Positions 1 to 12,668 are shown, counted from the stretch's first letter. The stretch: DNA of 64,000 bases from Siphonodentalium dalli (GCA_032622095.1 CP136065.1:57471949-57535948); one strand, 5' to 3'. Numbers and translations are program-made. Notes: a model not told the origin generated them from the letters alone.

Positions 1-3000
1 TGATCAGACGAACAGTACGACCTGTAGCCCGCGCCAATGGATTGAATTTTGAAATCTAAGATGGCCACCAGCGGCCATGTTTTTTGGCCGAATGACCCCA
101 CATTGATTCGTTCCCATCTACATGTCAATGTCAACATTCATGACAAATTTCATAAAGATTAGACCAAAGGTACGACCTGTAGCCCGCACCAAAGGATTTA
201 GTCATGCAAAGAGTAAAATCCAAGATGGCTGCTGGCGGCCATGTTTTTTGACCAAATGACCCCATAACGACTCGATCCCATCTACATGTCATTGTTATCA
301 TTCATGACAAATTTCATGATGATCAGACGAACAGTACGACCTGTAGCCCGCGCCAATGGATTGAATTTTGAAATCCAAGATGGCTGCCAGCAGCCATGTT
401 TTTTGGCCGAATGACCCGACAATGATTCGTTCCCATCTACATGTCAATGTCAACGTTCATGACAAATTTTATAAAGATTAGACCAAAGGCAACCTATAGC
501 CCGCGCCAAAGGATTTAGTCATGCAAAGAGTAAAATCCAAGATGGCGGCCATGTTTTTTGGCCGAACGACTCCAAAATCACTCGTTCCCATCTACATGTC
601 AGTGTTAACATCCATGACAAATTTCATAAACTTCCGACCAACACAACGACCTGTAGCCCGCGCCAAAGGATTTAGTCATGCAAACAGTAAAATCCAAGAT
701 GGCTGCTGGCAGCCATGTTTTTTGGCCGAACGACCCCAAAATCACTCGTTCCCATCTACATGTCATTGTTAACATCCATGACCAATTTCATGATGTTCCG
801 ATCGAAGCTACGACCTGTAGCCCGCGCCAAAGGATTTAGTCATGCAAAGAGTAAAATCCAAGATGGCTGCTGGTGGCCATGTTTATTGGCCGAACAACCC
901 CAAAATGACTCGTTCCCATCTACATGTCAATATTAACATCCATGACAAATTTCATGATGATCAGACGAACAGTACGACCTGTAGCCCGCGCCAATGGATT
1001 GAATCTTGAAATCCAAGATGGCTGCCAGCGGCCATGTTTTTTGGCAGAATGACCCCAAAATGACTCGTTCCCATCTACATGTCAATGTCAACATTCATGA
1101 CAAATTTCATAAAGATCAGACCAAAGGTACGACCTGTAGCCCGGGCCAAAGGATTTAGTCATGCAAAGAGTAAAATCCAAGATGGCTGCTGGCGGCGATG
1201 TTTTTCGGCCGAACAACTCCAAAATCACTCGTTCCCATCTACATGTCATTGTTAACATCCATGACAAATTTCATGATGTTCCGATCAAAGCTACGACCTG
1301 TAGCCCGCGCCAAAGGATTTAGTCATGCAAAGAGTAAAATCCAAGATGGCTGCTGGCGGCCATGTTTATTGGCCGAACGACCCCAATATGACTCGTTCCT
1401 ATCTACATGTCAATATTAACATCCATGACAAATTTCATGATGATCAGACGAACAGTACGACCTGTAGCCCGCGCCAATGGATTGAATTTTGAAATCTAAG
1501 ATGGCCGCCAGCGGCCATGTTTTTTGGCCGAATAACCCCACAATGATTCGTTCCCATCTACATGTCAATGTCAACATTCATGACAAATTTCATAAAGATT
1601 AGACCAAAGGTACAACATGTAGCCCGCGCCAAAGGATTTAGTCATGCAAAGAGTAAAATCCAAGATGGCTGCTGGCGGCCATGTTTTTTGGCCGAACGAC
1701 CCCAAAATCACTCGTTCCCATCTACATGTCATTATTAACATCCATGACAAATTTCATGATGATCAGACGAACAGTACGACCTGTAGCCCGCGCCAATGGA
1801 TTGAATTTTGAAATCTAAGATGGCCGCCAGCGGCCATGTTTTTTGGCCGAATAACCCCACAATGATTCGTTCCCATCTACATGTCAATGTCAACATTCAT
1901 GACAAATTTCATAAAGATTAGACCAAAGGTACAACATGTAGCCCGCGCCAAAGGATTTAGTCATGCAAAGAGTAAAATCCAAGATGGCTGCTGGCGGCCA
2001 TGTTTTTTGGCCGAACGACACCAAAATCACTCGTTGCCATCTACATGTCATTATTAACATCAATGACAAATTTCATGATGATCAGGCGAACAGTACGATC
2101 TGTAGCCCGCGCCAATGGATTGAATCTTGAAATCCAAGATGGCTGCCAGCGGCCATGTTTTTAGGCCGAATGACCCCAAAATGACTCGTTCCCATCTACA
2201 TGTCAATGTCAACATTCATGACAAATTTCATAAAGATCAGACCAAAGGTACGACCTGTAGCCCGGGCCAAAGGATTTAGTCATGCAAAGAGTAAAATCCA
2301 AGATGGCTGCTGGCGGCCATGTTTTTCGGCCGAACAACCCCAAAATCACTCGTTCCCATCTACATGTCATTGTTAACATCCATGACCAATTTCATGATGT
2401 TCCGATCGAAGCTACGACCTGTAGCCCGCGCCAAAGGATTTAGTCATGCAAAGAGTAAAATCCAAGATGGCTGCTGGTGGCCATGTTTATTGGCCGAACA
2501 ACCCCAAAATGACTCGTTCCCATCTACATGTCAATATTAACATCCATGACAAATTTCATGATGATCAGACGAACAGTACGACCTGTAGCCCGCGCCAATG
2601 GATTGAATCTTGAAATCCAAGATGGCTGCCAGCGGCCATGTTTTTTGGCAGAATGACCCCAAAATGACTCGTTCCCATCTACATGTCAATGTCAACATTC
2701 ATGACAAATTTCATAAAGATCAGACCAAAGGTACGACCTGTAGCCCGGGCCAAAGGATTTAGTCATGCAAAGAGTAAAATCCAAGATGGCTGCTGGCGGC
2801 CATGTTTTTCGGCCGAACGACCCCAAAAACACTCGTTCCCATCTACATGTCATTGTTAACATCCATGACCAATTTCATGATGTTCCGATCGAAGCTACGA
2901 CCTGTAGCCCGCGCCAAAGGATTTAGTCATGCAAAGAGTAAAATCCAAGATGGCTGCTGGTGGCCATGTTTATTGGCCGAACAACCCCAAAATGACTCGT

Positions 3001-3730
3001 TCCCATCTACATGTCAATATTAACATCCATGACAAATTTCATGATGATCAGACGAACAGTACGACCTGTAGCCCGCGCCAATGGATTGAATTTTGAAATC
3101 TAAGATGGCCACCAGCGGCCATGTTTTTAGGCCGAATGACCCCACATTGATTCGTTCCCATCTACATGTCAATGTCAACATTCATGACAAATTTCATAAA
3201 GATTAGACCAAAGGTACAACCTGTAGCCCGCGCCAAAGGATTTAGTCATGCAAAGAGTAAAATCCAAGATGGCTGCTGGCAGCCATGTTTTTTGGCCGAA
3301 CGACCCCAAAATCACTCGTTCCCATCTACATGACAGTGTTAACATCCATGACAAATTTCATAAACTTCCGACCAAAACAACGACCTGTAGCCCGCGCCAA
3401 AGGATTTAGTCATGCAAAGAGTAAAATCCAAGATGGCTACTGGCAGCCATGTTTTTTGGCCGAACGACCCCAAAATCACTCGTTCCCATCTACATGTCAT
3501 TATTAACATCAATGACAAATTTCATGATGATCAGATGAACAGTACGACCTGTAGGCCGCGCCAATGGATTGAATCTTGAAATCCAAGATGGCTGCCAGCG
3601 GCCATGTTTTTTGGCCGAATGACCCAAAAATGACTCGTTCCCATCTACATGTCAATGTCAACATTCATGACAAATTTCATGAAGATCAAACCAAAGGTAC
3701 AACCTGTAGCCCGCGCCAAAGGAAATTGTT
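1..3730 (+). repeat. 161-bp monomer tandem array with higher-order structure (pearl/HINE-like element body)
   Basis: About 23 head-to-tail monomers of roughly 155-163 bp, continuing off the left edge. Monomers that start at the junction TGATCAGACGAACAGT recur at about 1, 320, 958, 1441, 1760, 2079, 2562, 3045 and 3528, so spacings are 319, 483 or 638 bp: dimers, trimers and one tetramer. At least three monomer types alternate. One has 'aatggattgaattttg' and the others 'aaaggatttagtcatgc' just before a conserved CCAAGATGGC. Short open frames of 73-83 codons here are periodic artefacts. The array ends in a (ggacacac) microsatellite and a terminal hairpin, the layout known for molluscan pearl elements and Helentron-associated non-autonomous elements. 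The array is seen directly; the element class is inferred. Confidence 0.85.
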
Positions 3731-3805
3731 GACGGACACACGGACACACGGACACACGCACACACGAACACACGCACACACGGACACACGGACGACGGAC
3801 GCCAA
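3731..3805 (+). repeat. (ggacacac)n / (ggac)n microsatellite
   Basis: A run of gacggacacacggacacacgg-type units directly follows the last 161-bp monomer. The same kind of ggac-rich microsatellite closes the other tandem-monomer elements of this window, near 7000, 46460 and 58040. Confidence 0.85.
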
Positions 3806-3815
3806 ACCATGGCAA

Positions 3816-3844
3816 TAGCTCAAACTTACAAGTAAGTTGAGCTA
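3816..3844. repeat. terminal stem-loop closing the 161-bp array element
   Basis: TAGCTCAAACTTAC-a-GTAAGTTGAGCTA forms an almost perfect hairpin. A related left-end motif, GTAGCTCAACTTAGG, sits at the start of the second copy of this element near 48451, so both ends carry an inverted TAGCTCAACTTA motif (sub-terminal inverted repeat). Confidence 0.7.
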
Positions 3845-3848
3845 ATAA

Positions 3849-5170
3849 CGCGTATATGAGGGAAATATATGAAATAAAGTTTATAAAGATGTGTGTGCAT
3901 ATGTAAGTTAGTGATATGTGAAGGTTGATGCAATTTGACCGATTAGAAGTTTAGTTATTGGTAGGTTTATGTACAATATTAGCTGTCGGCACGTAAACCA
4001 GAGTTCGGCATGCAAGATGGCGGCTAAATCTATGAATACCGAACACAAGTTCAAATAAGGCGTATATAATGGAAATATATGAAATAAAGTTTATAATGAC
4101 GTGTGTGTATATGTAAGCTAGTGATATGTGAAGTTTGGTACAATTTGGGAGATTAAAAGTTATGTTATTGGCAGTTTTTATAATATTTTTACGCCGTGCA
4201 CTCTTGTGTTCGGCATGCATTCACCGTTAATAAATTAGCTAACAGGTAATCAGTTGGCTGGCTATCACCAACACGGGATATTTTGTGTTATTGTCTCTTA
4301 ATTTGTTACAATTTTAAACACTCTTTCTCTAATTTTGTTCTAAATGTGACCACCAACTCACCAAGCTATGATCAATGGGAATTTGTGATTCCTCAAGTAA
4401 TATAAAATATACAAATTCTCAGGTCTGCCTAATGCTATAGGAGGACCATTGACCACAGCGGTCTTGCAAAAATAAACTTTTTCTGGTTTTAATCGTCGGT
4501 CACGTTGGTCTGCTGTCATATTTACCCATATACTATTGTTTACTTTTAATGATATTGCCTGATTCGCTAATTAAAAATTTCCACAGCCATGTAAAGCACC
4601 TCTAACATCCCATAATTGATTGTCAACTATTTCTGATAAATTGTCTGTTAAGTCGGTCAGTCGCAACTTTTTCCACTCACATTTTCCAATTTGATAATAT
4701 GGTTTAAATTTCACAATTATTATTGGTCCAAAGTTTGGAAATTACATTGTTTTGTTCACGAGCCTCGAGGACTTCAGACCTTAATCTCAGCATGAAAGAC
4801 TCAATATATATAGACTTTTATTTTTAAAACCTACAAATAACGTAACTTTTAATCGGTCAAATTGCATCAAACTTCACATATCACTAACTTACATATACAC
4901 ACACATGATTATAAACTTTATTTCATTTATTTCCCTAATATACGCCTTATTTGAACTTGTGTTCGGTATTCATAGAGCTAGCCACCATCACGCCGGACTC
5001 TGTCTTATGCGCCGACGGCGTAAAATTGTATAAAACTTTCATTAACATGACCAAATTGCACCAAACTTCACATATCAATAGCTTACATACACAAATACAT
5101 CATTATAAACTTTATTTCATATATTTCCGTCTTTTAACCCTTATTTGGACTTGTTTTCGGTTGTGTTCGA
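3849..5170. repeat. Fold-back element: inverted arms each made of a tandem duplicate
   Basis: The arm 3849-4200 contains two diverged direct copies of a roughly 205-bp unit (ATATATGAAATAAAGTTTAT ... GTGATATGTGAAG...). The arm 4834-5170 carries the same two-unit arrangement inverted. The central spacer is about 630 bp. No open frame of substance is present; the 82-89 codon frames here are shared by both arms and are not conserved coding. Confidence 0.65.
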
Positions 5171-5199
5171 TTATGTTCGGTTGGGTCCGGTATTCATAG

Positions 5200-5304
5200 T
5201 GACCGAGAATGACTATTGGTTTGAAAATAGAGACTATTGTTTTCACAATCCACCATTAACTTTTATTTCATGTAATTTCCGACCGAATGGCCGCCCATAG
5301 TTGT
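5200..5304. mobile_element. Solo terminal fragment of the 9.5-12.5 kb TIR element
   Basis: This stretch matches the right-hand terminal inverted repeat seen at 12450-12550 ('gactattggtttgaaaat' through 'gaatggccgccca'). Only the terminus is present here. Confidence 0.6.
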
Positions 5305-5420
5305 GGGTATGTGGTCCACATCATATAGAAACCAACAACAACATTTGAGTACAGTATCCCTTTAAAGAGAGAAACCTCAGACAATTGAGAAGAATTTCCA
5401 AGTAGAGAAGCTTCAATATA

Positions 5421-5878
5421 TGTGACTCGCCATATCAAATCCAGTCGTAAGTCGGGATTGTTTTACCCTGTGCCAATGCATTCTCTTATATATGCGAGTC
5501 GACCATAGGTCGCCTCGCATATATAAGAGAATGCATTGGCCTAACAATTTTTTAGCATTTTTTTTAAATAAATGTTTCTTACAATTTTTAGGACATAAAA
5601 TAAAAACATCCATTTCCCTGCAGGTAGCCCCACACATATATAGAAGCATAAAGAAGAGTGTCGTCTGCTCATGTTTGTCTGGGGCTCTGTATGGGTGAAA
5701 TTAAAAAATTGTTAAAGAATACAAGAACAAATTATTAAAATTGTAAAAAATTGTTAGGCCAATGCATTCTCTTATATATGCGAGGCGATCTATGGTCGAC
5801 TCACATATATAAGAGAATGCATTGGCACAGGGTAAAAAAAATCCCAACTTACGACTGGATTTGATATGGCGGGCCACA
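5421..5878. mobile_element. MITE with TGTGACTCGCC termini carrying D1 double hairpin
   Basis: Outer inverted repeats begin TGTGACTCGCCATATCAAAT and end with the complement at 5878. Inside are two perfect hairpins, about 5470-5544 and 5755-5827. Each has a 27-bp arm GCCAATGCATTCTC...GCGAG and a 15-base loop, and the two loops are reverse complements of one another. The spacer (5545-5754) includes a segment starting TTTTAGGACATAAAAT that recurs inside the element at 42500 and, inverted, inside the TTAA-flanked element at 30703. Confidence 0.8.
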
Positions 5879-6096
5879 TATGCAAAAACATTATGTCAGA
5901 CCGATCTCAAAATAACTTTAATACTTCAATACTTGTTAGTATAAAGTCCTTGCTAGTTCTGATTAATTAATACAAACAGTATATACCTGATTGGTGCCTA
6001 TCACATAGAAGGTAGAAGCTCGAGGATCTGTACTTCATTCATTCGTTTCTTATCTGTAAACAAAGAATAATAAGGTTGTGAATGATGATAAATGTT

Positions 6097-6308
6097 CAGT
6101 AATGCCCTAATTAATCGACTGCTTAACTACAGCAGAATTATGGGTAACTTTTCCGGATTTAGTCGGAAATATGACTTGTTGCCATTCATCGGAAAGCTCT
6201 CCCCGAGAGCTTTCCGATGAATGGCAACGAGCCATATTTCCGACTAAATCCGGAAAAGTTACCCATAATTCTGCTGTAGTTAAGCAGTCGATTAATTAGG
6301 GCATTACT
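6097..6308. mobile_element. FB1 fold-back MITE (nearly perfect palindrome)
   Basis: About 212 bp that folds on itself along its whole length, from CAGTAATGCCC through GGAAAGCTCT-ccccg-AGAGCTTTCC to GGGCATTACT. The CAGT start and, in other copies, TA flanks resemble Tc1/mariner-type MITEs. Other copies lie at 46647, 50965, 53097, 54785 and 55150. Confidence 0.85.
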
Positions 6309-6639
6309 CTACCTTGCATAAATTTAAAAACAACTATTGAAGTTTGCCAAAAAATTTGCAAATAAAAGCCAATGAAAGTGTCTAATGACAGAGTTGTGAA
6401 AAGTTGACTTGCTCTCTTTAGGTTCTATCCACAAGTGTGTCTTTACAGTCCACAATAACCTTTCACACCTTACAGTTCACTCACACAAGCCTACATGTAA
6501 CTCAATTAATGAATATCACTCACAGATACCTACTGCTGACACACCAATCAATACTAATTTACAATACCTCTCAGTAACAATACAATTGATCACATTATAA
6601 TACACATTATCAGTTGTTCTTCTGGATCAAATTCAATCC

Positions 6640-7082
6640 TGGCCTTTGTCTTATGTCAATGACACTGTAGTTCAACTGGATATTGGATCATGCCATACAT
6701 TACAGGCCATAGAGCGATAGGGAACTGACAGTTTACATGCTTATCTAACTAGATGTTACCCTGAAGATGTATAAACAGTTTGGGATTAACCTGATGAAAA
6801 CTTTTGGATGTAGGGAGTGCCAAAGGATGCAGTAATACTAATAGAAAGAGAAAACTACGAGATGAATACCATCTAGAGGTAATCCACACAGAAGATCCAA
6901 TGAAATCGTGGTAAGACCGCCCCATTTTGTGGTAAAGGATTCAAAAGTCAGATATAGTAATCCAAACTAGAGTTATCAGGTGGAAACCAAAAATGTTAAT
7001 GGACGGACGGATGGACAGACGGATGGATGGACGGACTGACTGACAACATAATATGACCTTTTTTCAAAAGGGCATATAGAAA
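6640..7082 (+). mobile_element. Pearl/HINE-like element remnant with (ggac)n tail and terminal hairpin
   Basis: The left-end motif TCAATGACACTGTAGTTCAA at about 6655 is nearly identical to the left end of the element at 48438. The right side has a ggac/ggatggac microsatellite (6996-7042) followed by TATGACCTTTTTTCAAAAGGGCATATA, a short stem-loop. The body includes phrases such as 'agttatcaggtggaaaccaaaaatgtt' seen in the 57.4-58.1 kb element. Confidence 0.55.
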
Positions 7083-7458
7083 TCACTAAAAATAGACAAA
7101 CTAAGTCCCATAACTCTCGTATAAAAGATTGGACAAACCTGGTTTTCGAACACATTCAGGATATTGTAGCAACAGACCCATATACCATATATGAATGAAA
7201 TTCAGAACCCCCGGACGCCAGCCCGCCCACCCATCAACTGACCTCGCCAAACCAATATATAAGTCAAGTGTTTTAACTTGACTAAAAATCAACCCAAAAC
7301 AGTGTTTTTTGTTTGAACTGTGACAATCAAATGCCGAGGATTAGTCATTATGTTACAAATGAGTCCGACTGCATGGAAATACCACTTTGATGAGAGTTCA
7401 ATGGAACTTCATCCACTGAGATTACTCAAACTCAGAAATGTTAGAAGTATAGACCCTA

Positions 7459-8267
7459 CGTACACTCTCATTCATTTAGGTCCCCCATAGAACCAAAAGC
7501 CGCGATAGTACCAGACAGTTTGGTACTATAAGCCTTTAGAGCCTGTTTAGCGTTATAGAACCAGATGAGTTGGTACTCCACAGAGGGCCAATTGTTGGCT
7601 CCAAGCTGATTGGGTGAGACCGTGGGTGTGTCAATATCGAGTGCCGTGTGCAAACGATCAAATTAAAGTGAAAAGATGGCCGCCCGTCGACTCGCGGTCA
7701 TAGATCTGTCAGATTATTTCATTTAGCACTATGCAAGGGAGTCATTGTGGTTTTGTACTTAATTCGATGTTTAAACGCGACAGCATCATTTGGAATCTAA
7801 CATGCCACATTGTTAAATTTGCCAGTATCTGGGCTGTTTTGTTCTCTGGAGTACCAAATTGCTGGAGCTATGCGTAGTACCTAAATACTTCAGAGTACCT
7901 GTCTTGATGTTTTGGTACTTCAGATAATATAATTGGCGTGTCAAGAAAGCATCTATTTCTTAGCAATTCATATCGTGTGCGTCATGGCTTCGGTGTCATA
8001 AATGCGGGGTGGCTATTATATGCATAAAGCCCGGATACATATAGGTACTCCACATAACCTAAATATAGGTACTACAGAGAACCTAAAATATAGGTACTCC
8101 AGAGAACCTAAATATATAGGTACTGCAGAGAACCAAAATATATATGTACTCCAGAGTACCTAAATATTTATTAGGTACTCTAGAGTACCAACAAATTGGT
8201 ACTCCCCCTGGGACAAATATTAGTACCTACGTAGGTACTCCAGAGTACCTATTGTTTTAAGAGTGTA
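7459..8267. mobile_element. Candidate TIR element containing an aggtactcc minisatellite
   Basis: TACACTCTC near 7459 and its approximate complement AAGAGTGTA near 8259 could be short terminal repeats. Between them GGTACTCCAGAGTACC-type palindromic words recur, and 8043-8190 is a 25-27 bp tandem repeat with core AGGTACTCCAGAGAACCTAA. The boundaries are weak. Confidence 0.35.
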
Positions 8268-8269
8268 TG

Positions 8270-8665
8270 TAAATCGGGATCGAGTTAGCATTTTGCAAAT
8301 TTCTATGTTTTTTTGGCGGATAACGAAATGCGCTCAGATTTACGCTTTTCTTGAGTATCCATGATACAAATGCCACTAGTGAGTCGAACATTATACATGT
8401 ACATCAAATGACAAGGCCATACTGCATTGAAAAGATTGCATTGATCTTTGTCGATGACTTATTGCACACGTTTCCCCGGACATCGGAACATCAAAGATGG
8501 CGGCATGTATACTTGATGTTAAGCCGCCAAAGCCAGGCTATGTAACCTTTCAATTCATGGAAGACTTTTGATCTTGCACCCCATTTTGACTTTAAATAAG
8601 CTTCATTTCGACTTTATACCCCCTTGAATGATAAAGTTTGTGGCAAATTTGATAAAGTACACTGT
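8270..8665. other. No recognised feature
   Basis: Read on both strands. One 64-codon frame (8351-8545, +) has no recognisable domain. No repeat family from elsewhere in the window was seen here. Confidence 0.4.
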
Positions 8666-8669
8666 TTAA

Positions 8670-9060
8670 CCCTTTACCCAACAAACCGGCCAAAACCGGC
8701 CAAATAAAGCTTCAACAGCCTAAAATATCTTCGGTCTGTCTCAATAGAACCATACAAATATGGATATCATTGGAACCGGCTCCTTGACCACATTGTGATA
8801 GTTACAGTTATGCCCTGTGCCAATGCATTCTCTTATATATGCGAGTCGACCATAGGTCGCCTCGCATATATAAGAGAATGCATTGGCCTAAAAAAATATT
8901 TGTTTAACACTTTTTACCATTTTTTCTTACATTCTTTAACAATTTTATAATTTTTAATGTGTTAAGCCAACGCATTCTCTTATATATGCGAGGCGACCTA
9001 TGGTCGACTCGCATATATAAGAGAATGCATTGGCACAGGGCCCTTCTGTTGGGTAAAGGG
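8670..9060. mobile_element. TTAA-flanked MITE (CCCTTTACCCAACA ends) carrying D1 double hairpin
   Basis: TTAA at 8666-8669, then CCCTTTACCCAACA. The right end is TGTTGGGTAAAGGG, followed by TTAT (one mismatch to TTAA). Two D1 hairpins lie at about 8817-8887 and 8966-9036. TTAA target and CCY-type termini are hallmarks of piggyBac-superfamily elements. The left outer region is about 120 bp longer than the right one, so the outer repeat is asymmetric. Confidence 0.8.
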
Positions 9061-9064
9061 TTAT

Positions 9065-9460
9065 AAGCAACTGTTGGCAGTCTCGCGCTGAATAAGGACT
9101 TCAGATGAATACATTAGTTATCTTTGGTATTGTGTGTGTGTATTACATAGCAGTTAACCGGTTGATCATACTCAACCGATTGCCAATGGTAACTGGCTGT
9201 CAACCATGAGAGTTGACCAGGTGCACCAATGCGTTCGCTGGTTTTGTGAACTGACTTAGAACCATATATTGATAGGTGGCTTGCTGGCTCGGAAGATCAC
9301 CAGGTGTACATGTTGTGATCCCAAACAGGTCACCAAAGCTGAGAAAGACTTAGATAAGAGAGCCTTTTGAAAGCTAGTATACTCATCTACTGTATGCTTT
9401 TCTAGTTTATCTCACAAGATGATGCTTACACAACCCATTAGTAACAGATGAATTATACCA
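9065..9460. other. No recognised feature
   Basis: No exon-like frame, hairpin or repeat family was recognised. A short (GT)n run lies near 9135. Confidence 0.4.
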
Positions 9461-10904
9461 TATGCTATGGCTCATGTGCGGCCATTCGGTCGGAAATTAC
9501 ATGAAATAAAAGTTAATGGTGGTTTGTGAAAACCAATTGTCTCCATTTTCAAACCAATAGTCGTTCTTGGATTCCATAAGAGACAGTTCCATTTTAATAG
9601 ATATAGATTCATAATCAATGTTGACCGATGCAGAATTAATGTTGTATTTTAATTTAATAGTATTCATTGTTCAACTAATATCTAATAACAAACAATATTC
9701 AATAAACGTACATAAACGTAATTCCAAGAACCAGGCACACAATTTCGCCTGTTTTCGGGGATCTACATGTAGTCTGGTGTATGATAATGTTCATTTCAAC
9801 TGAATAAATATGTCCTTGGAGGTCAATAACTTATAGTAACGTCTCAAAACTCCACATATGCTATGAAAGTGGTTGGACTACTTTGTTGAATACCATCATC
9901 CAGATTTCAGAACCTGGTATACACAATATATCACTTTGAGCTTGATACGGGACACTACCCCTTATACTGATATATTCCCCCACCTATGAGGTCTATTCTA
10001 TTTTAATCTGCCGTTGTTATGAATGCGATTGAAACCTGCTAAGATCAACTAAACGAGGTACAAATTGTGAAAGTAGCCGATTAACCTAATTCCCCATGAT
10101 GATGACGGAATGCCAGGGCGATATTTGGCGGTGTAACAAACACTGACTTTTGTATTTTTACTGCCATTTTGGTAGCCATCTTGGGTGAAATTGAACAGTT
10201 CTGTTGAAATGTGATAATAATTCCGTATGTGGCACGAATATTTCGTTCCCATCACTGAATTCCACTCATTTCTTTAAATCTATTGCTACAATATCGGAAT
10301 TGATTATTTACAAGAAGCTATAATTCGGTTGTCTAAAGTAGATTTTTGACACATCGAGCATGTTTTGTACAATACAATTGGCGCACTACATTACCGAAGC
10401 AGTAAGTAAACACATAAGTGTCACAATTCGCAGTCGGCTACCAATAGGAAGGACAGTTACATGACATCATGATATTCTTGAAAATCACAAAATTGTTGAT
10501 TTTCTGGTGTCATTTTGGCAGCCATCTTTGACTGGAATAACATTTTCCCATAAATTTGGGTACTGTACTTTGAGAACTTTGAGAACTACTATTGCAGAAT
10601 TGCCCTAACTGAAAAAAAAATGTATAACAATTAAGAAATATGCGCAGAATTTGTCAGTTCTCGGGACAACCCTACATCTAAACTGACAACGACGTCATCT
10701 TTATGACATCATAATTCTATCCAGTCGCGGACCCATGAAGGATCATGAAGTCTGACAAACTTTTTCTGACAAAGTAAGTGATACCCTATCATAATATCAT
10801 AGTCTCTACATTTGTTAAAAAAAAATCCCACGAAAGTACATAAGCGACTCTACTAATACTACTATTCATAACTAACGCCTATATATACTCCAGGAGAACG
10901 CTGT

Positions 10905-11690
10905 GGAGATGAAGAATATTGATTACTGATGTTAAATAATATTATTCATTCACTATAATGCCTGCATGTACTCCAGGAGAATGCTGTATGGGTATCCTTA
11001 TCACGCAAATTAAATCACGGATGTCCTTCAACTTGCATTCACAATTCGCGGAGGTCCCTCTAATTGGCAAAACACACAAAGGAAAGTGGTACATATTGGC
11101 TAGTTACTGTAATACAATAATAAACAATCATGGCTTAATTCATCAATTAATTTATATTCGCGGAGCTCCCTTTTACGGAGATTGAAAACGGCGATAAGAA
11201 TTTGTGGAGGTCCCGATATACGTGCCCGTATATGCATGCCCGGTGGTCCCCTTTAAGTTGTGAATAAGATGGAGAATATTGATTATTGATGTTTTTCAGC
11301 TAATTCAATAATATCACCTCCACGATTATAATTGAATAATTAAGCCATTGTTTATTATTCGTTGAAGTATATGTGTTAATTAGCCAATTTACACCACTTT
11401 CCTTATTAAGTTGTGTATTTTGCCAATTTAGAGGGACCTCCACGAATTGTGAATGTGAGTTTGAGGGATATCTCCTGGAGTATATAATGTAATTCCATTC
11501 CTTTTGCTAATTTACATGCAGAAGTACCTCCGCGAATTATGAATGTGAGTTGGGGGATCTCCGCGATATAATTTGCGTGATCGGGACATCCGTGCAGCAA
11601 TCTGCGGGAGTATATACATATGCGCTAGCTAATGAATAATATTATTTGATTGACTTAACAAATAACATCTAATAAATATTCTTCATCTTA
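10905..11690. repeat. Nested inverted repeat (fold-back) inside the 3.1-kb element
   Basis: The left arm (10905-11215: CTCCAGGAGAATGCTG, CACAATTCGCGGAGGTCCCT, AACAATCATGGCTTAATT) reappears inverted at 11330-11690 (AATTAAGCCATTGTTTATTA, GAGGGACCTCCACGAATTGT, CTCCTGGAGTATATA). GAGGTCCC/GGGACCTC words also recur outside the arms, near 11905-11965. Confidence 0.6.
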
Positions 11691-12095
11691 TTCACAAATT
11701 GAAGGAGTCCTTCTGGCATACGAGAACAAATAGATCAATATAGTGAATATTTATCATCGTTTGATTTGCACCAAGTGAACTCGGTGCATATAATTGATAG
11801 AACAAACCACTATTATGATGATTGTGTCGTTATTTGTTTAAAATACGTATCAATTGACATATACGCACCCGTTCCCTCATTAAAATCAACATATTTCGCC
11901 CATGTTAGGGGACCTCTGCGAATTCGGGGACCTCCGCAAAGAGACCTCCGCAATTAGGGACCTACTGCAAATCGTCCACACCGACATGACATTGGGAATT
12001 CCAATGTTTATTTATATATTTCTGACGTGACAGACGTCACATGAACAAAGTATCTTCACCAGAGACCTCGAGCGTTAATTATGGTTTTAGTTATT

Positions 12096-12215
12096 AGCTT
12101 TACAATAAGGTCTATTAGTTTTACAATAAGGTCTATTAGTTTTACAATAAGTTAATTACGGTTTTAGTTATTAGTTTTACAATAAGTTATTAGTTTTACA
12201 ATAAGGTCTATTAGT
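12096..12215 (+). repeat. Short AT-rich tandem repeat
   Basis: About five copies of a 21-23 bp unit, TATTAGTTTTACAATAAGGT, some truncated. Confidence 0.75.
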
Positions 12216-12668
12216 TTGATAACGATAATCATTGATCGTGGAAAATCGTCTATTGGTTTGAAATATGTCTATTGATTAAGAAAATATGGCTATTGAAACG
12301 GAATGTACGTTTATTGAATATGCGATAGCTGTACTAATTGTTTGTTGTTAGATAAACAATGAATACTATTAAATTAAAATACAACATTAGTTCTGCATCG
12401 GTCAACATTGATTATGAATCTATATCTATAAAACGGAATTGTCTCTTATTGAATCCAAGAACGACTATTGGTTTGAAAATGGAGACAATTGGTTCTCACA
12501 AACCACCATTAACTTTTATTTCATGTAATTTAGGACCGAATGGCCGCCCATAATATGCTACCATGAATGAAGCTTAATTGCCAAGAATAATGATAAGAGT
12601 TCCCCTATTTGGGGCAAAATTGAGAACTGGACACCGGCATATGTGGGACCCTTCTCACAGGAAGTACA

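Larger units (their letters stand above)
9468..12553. mobile_element. About 3.1-kb element with roughly 220-bp terminal inverted repeats
   Basis: 9478-9700 and 12340-12548 are inverted copies about 90% identical (CGGCCATTCGGTC...TTAATTTAATAGTATTCATTG). A possible 7-bp target duplication, TATGCTA, lies at 9461-9467 and 12554-12560. The interior has no transposase-like frame. It carries a second inverted repeat (10905-11215 against 11330-11690) and an AT-rich tandem repeat (12096-12215). It is probably a non-autonomous or decayed DNA transposon; the superfamily could not be assigned. Confidence 0.65.

Noticed and set aside
521-3818. Series of 73-83 codon frames starting MFFGRTTPK or similar
   Set aside because: They recur with the 161-bp monomer period, and their start and stop fall at equivalent positions in each monomer. 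No domain, no selection signal.
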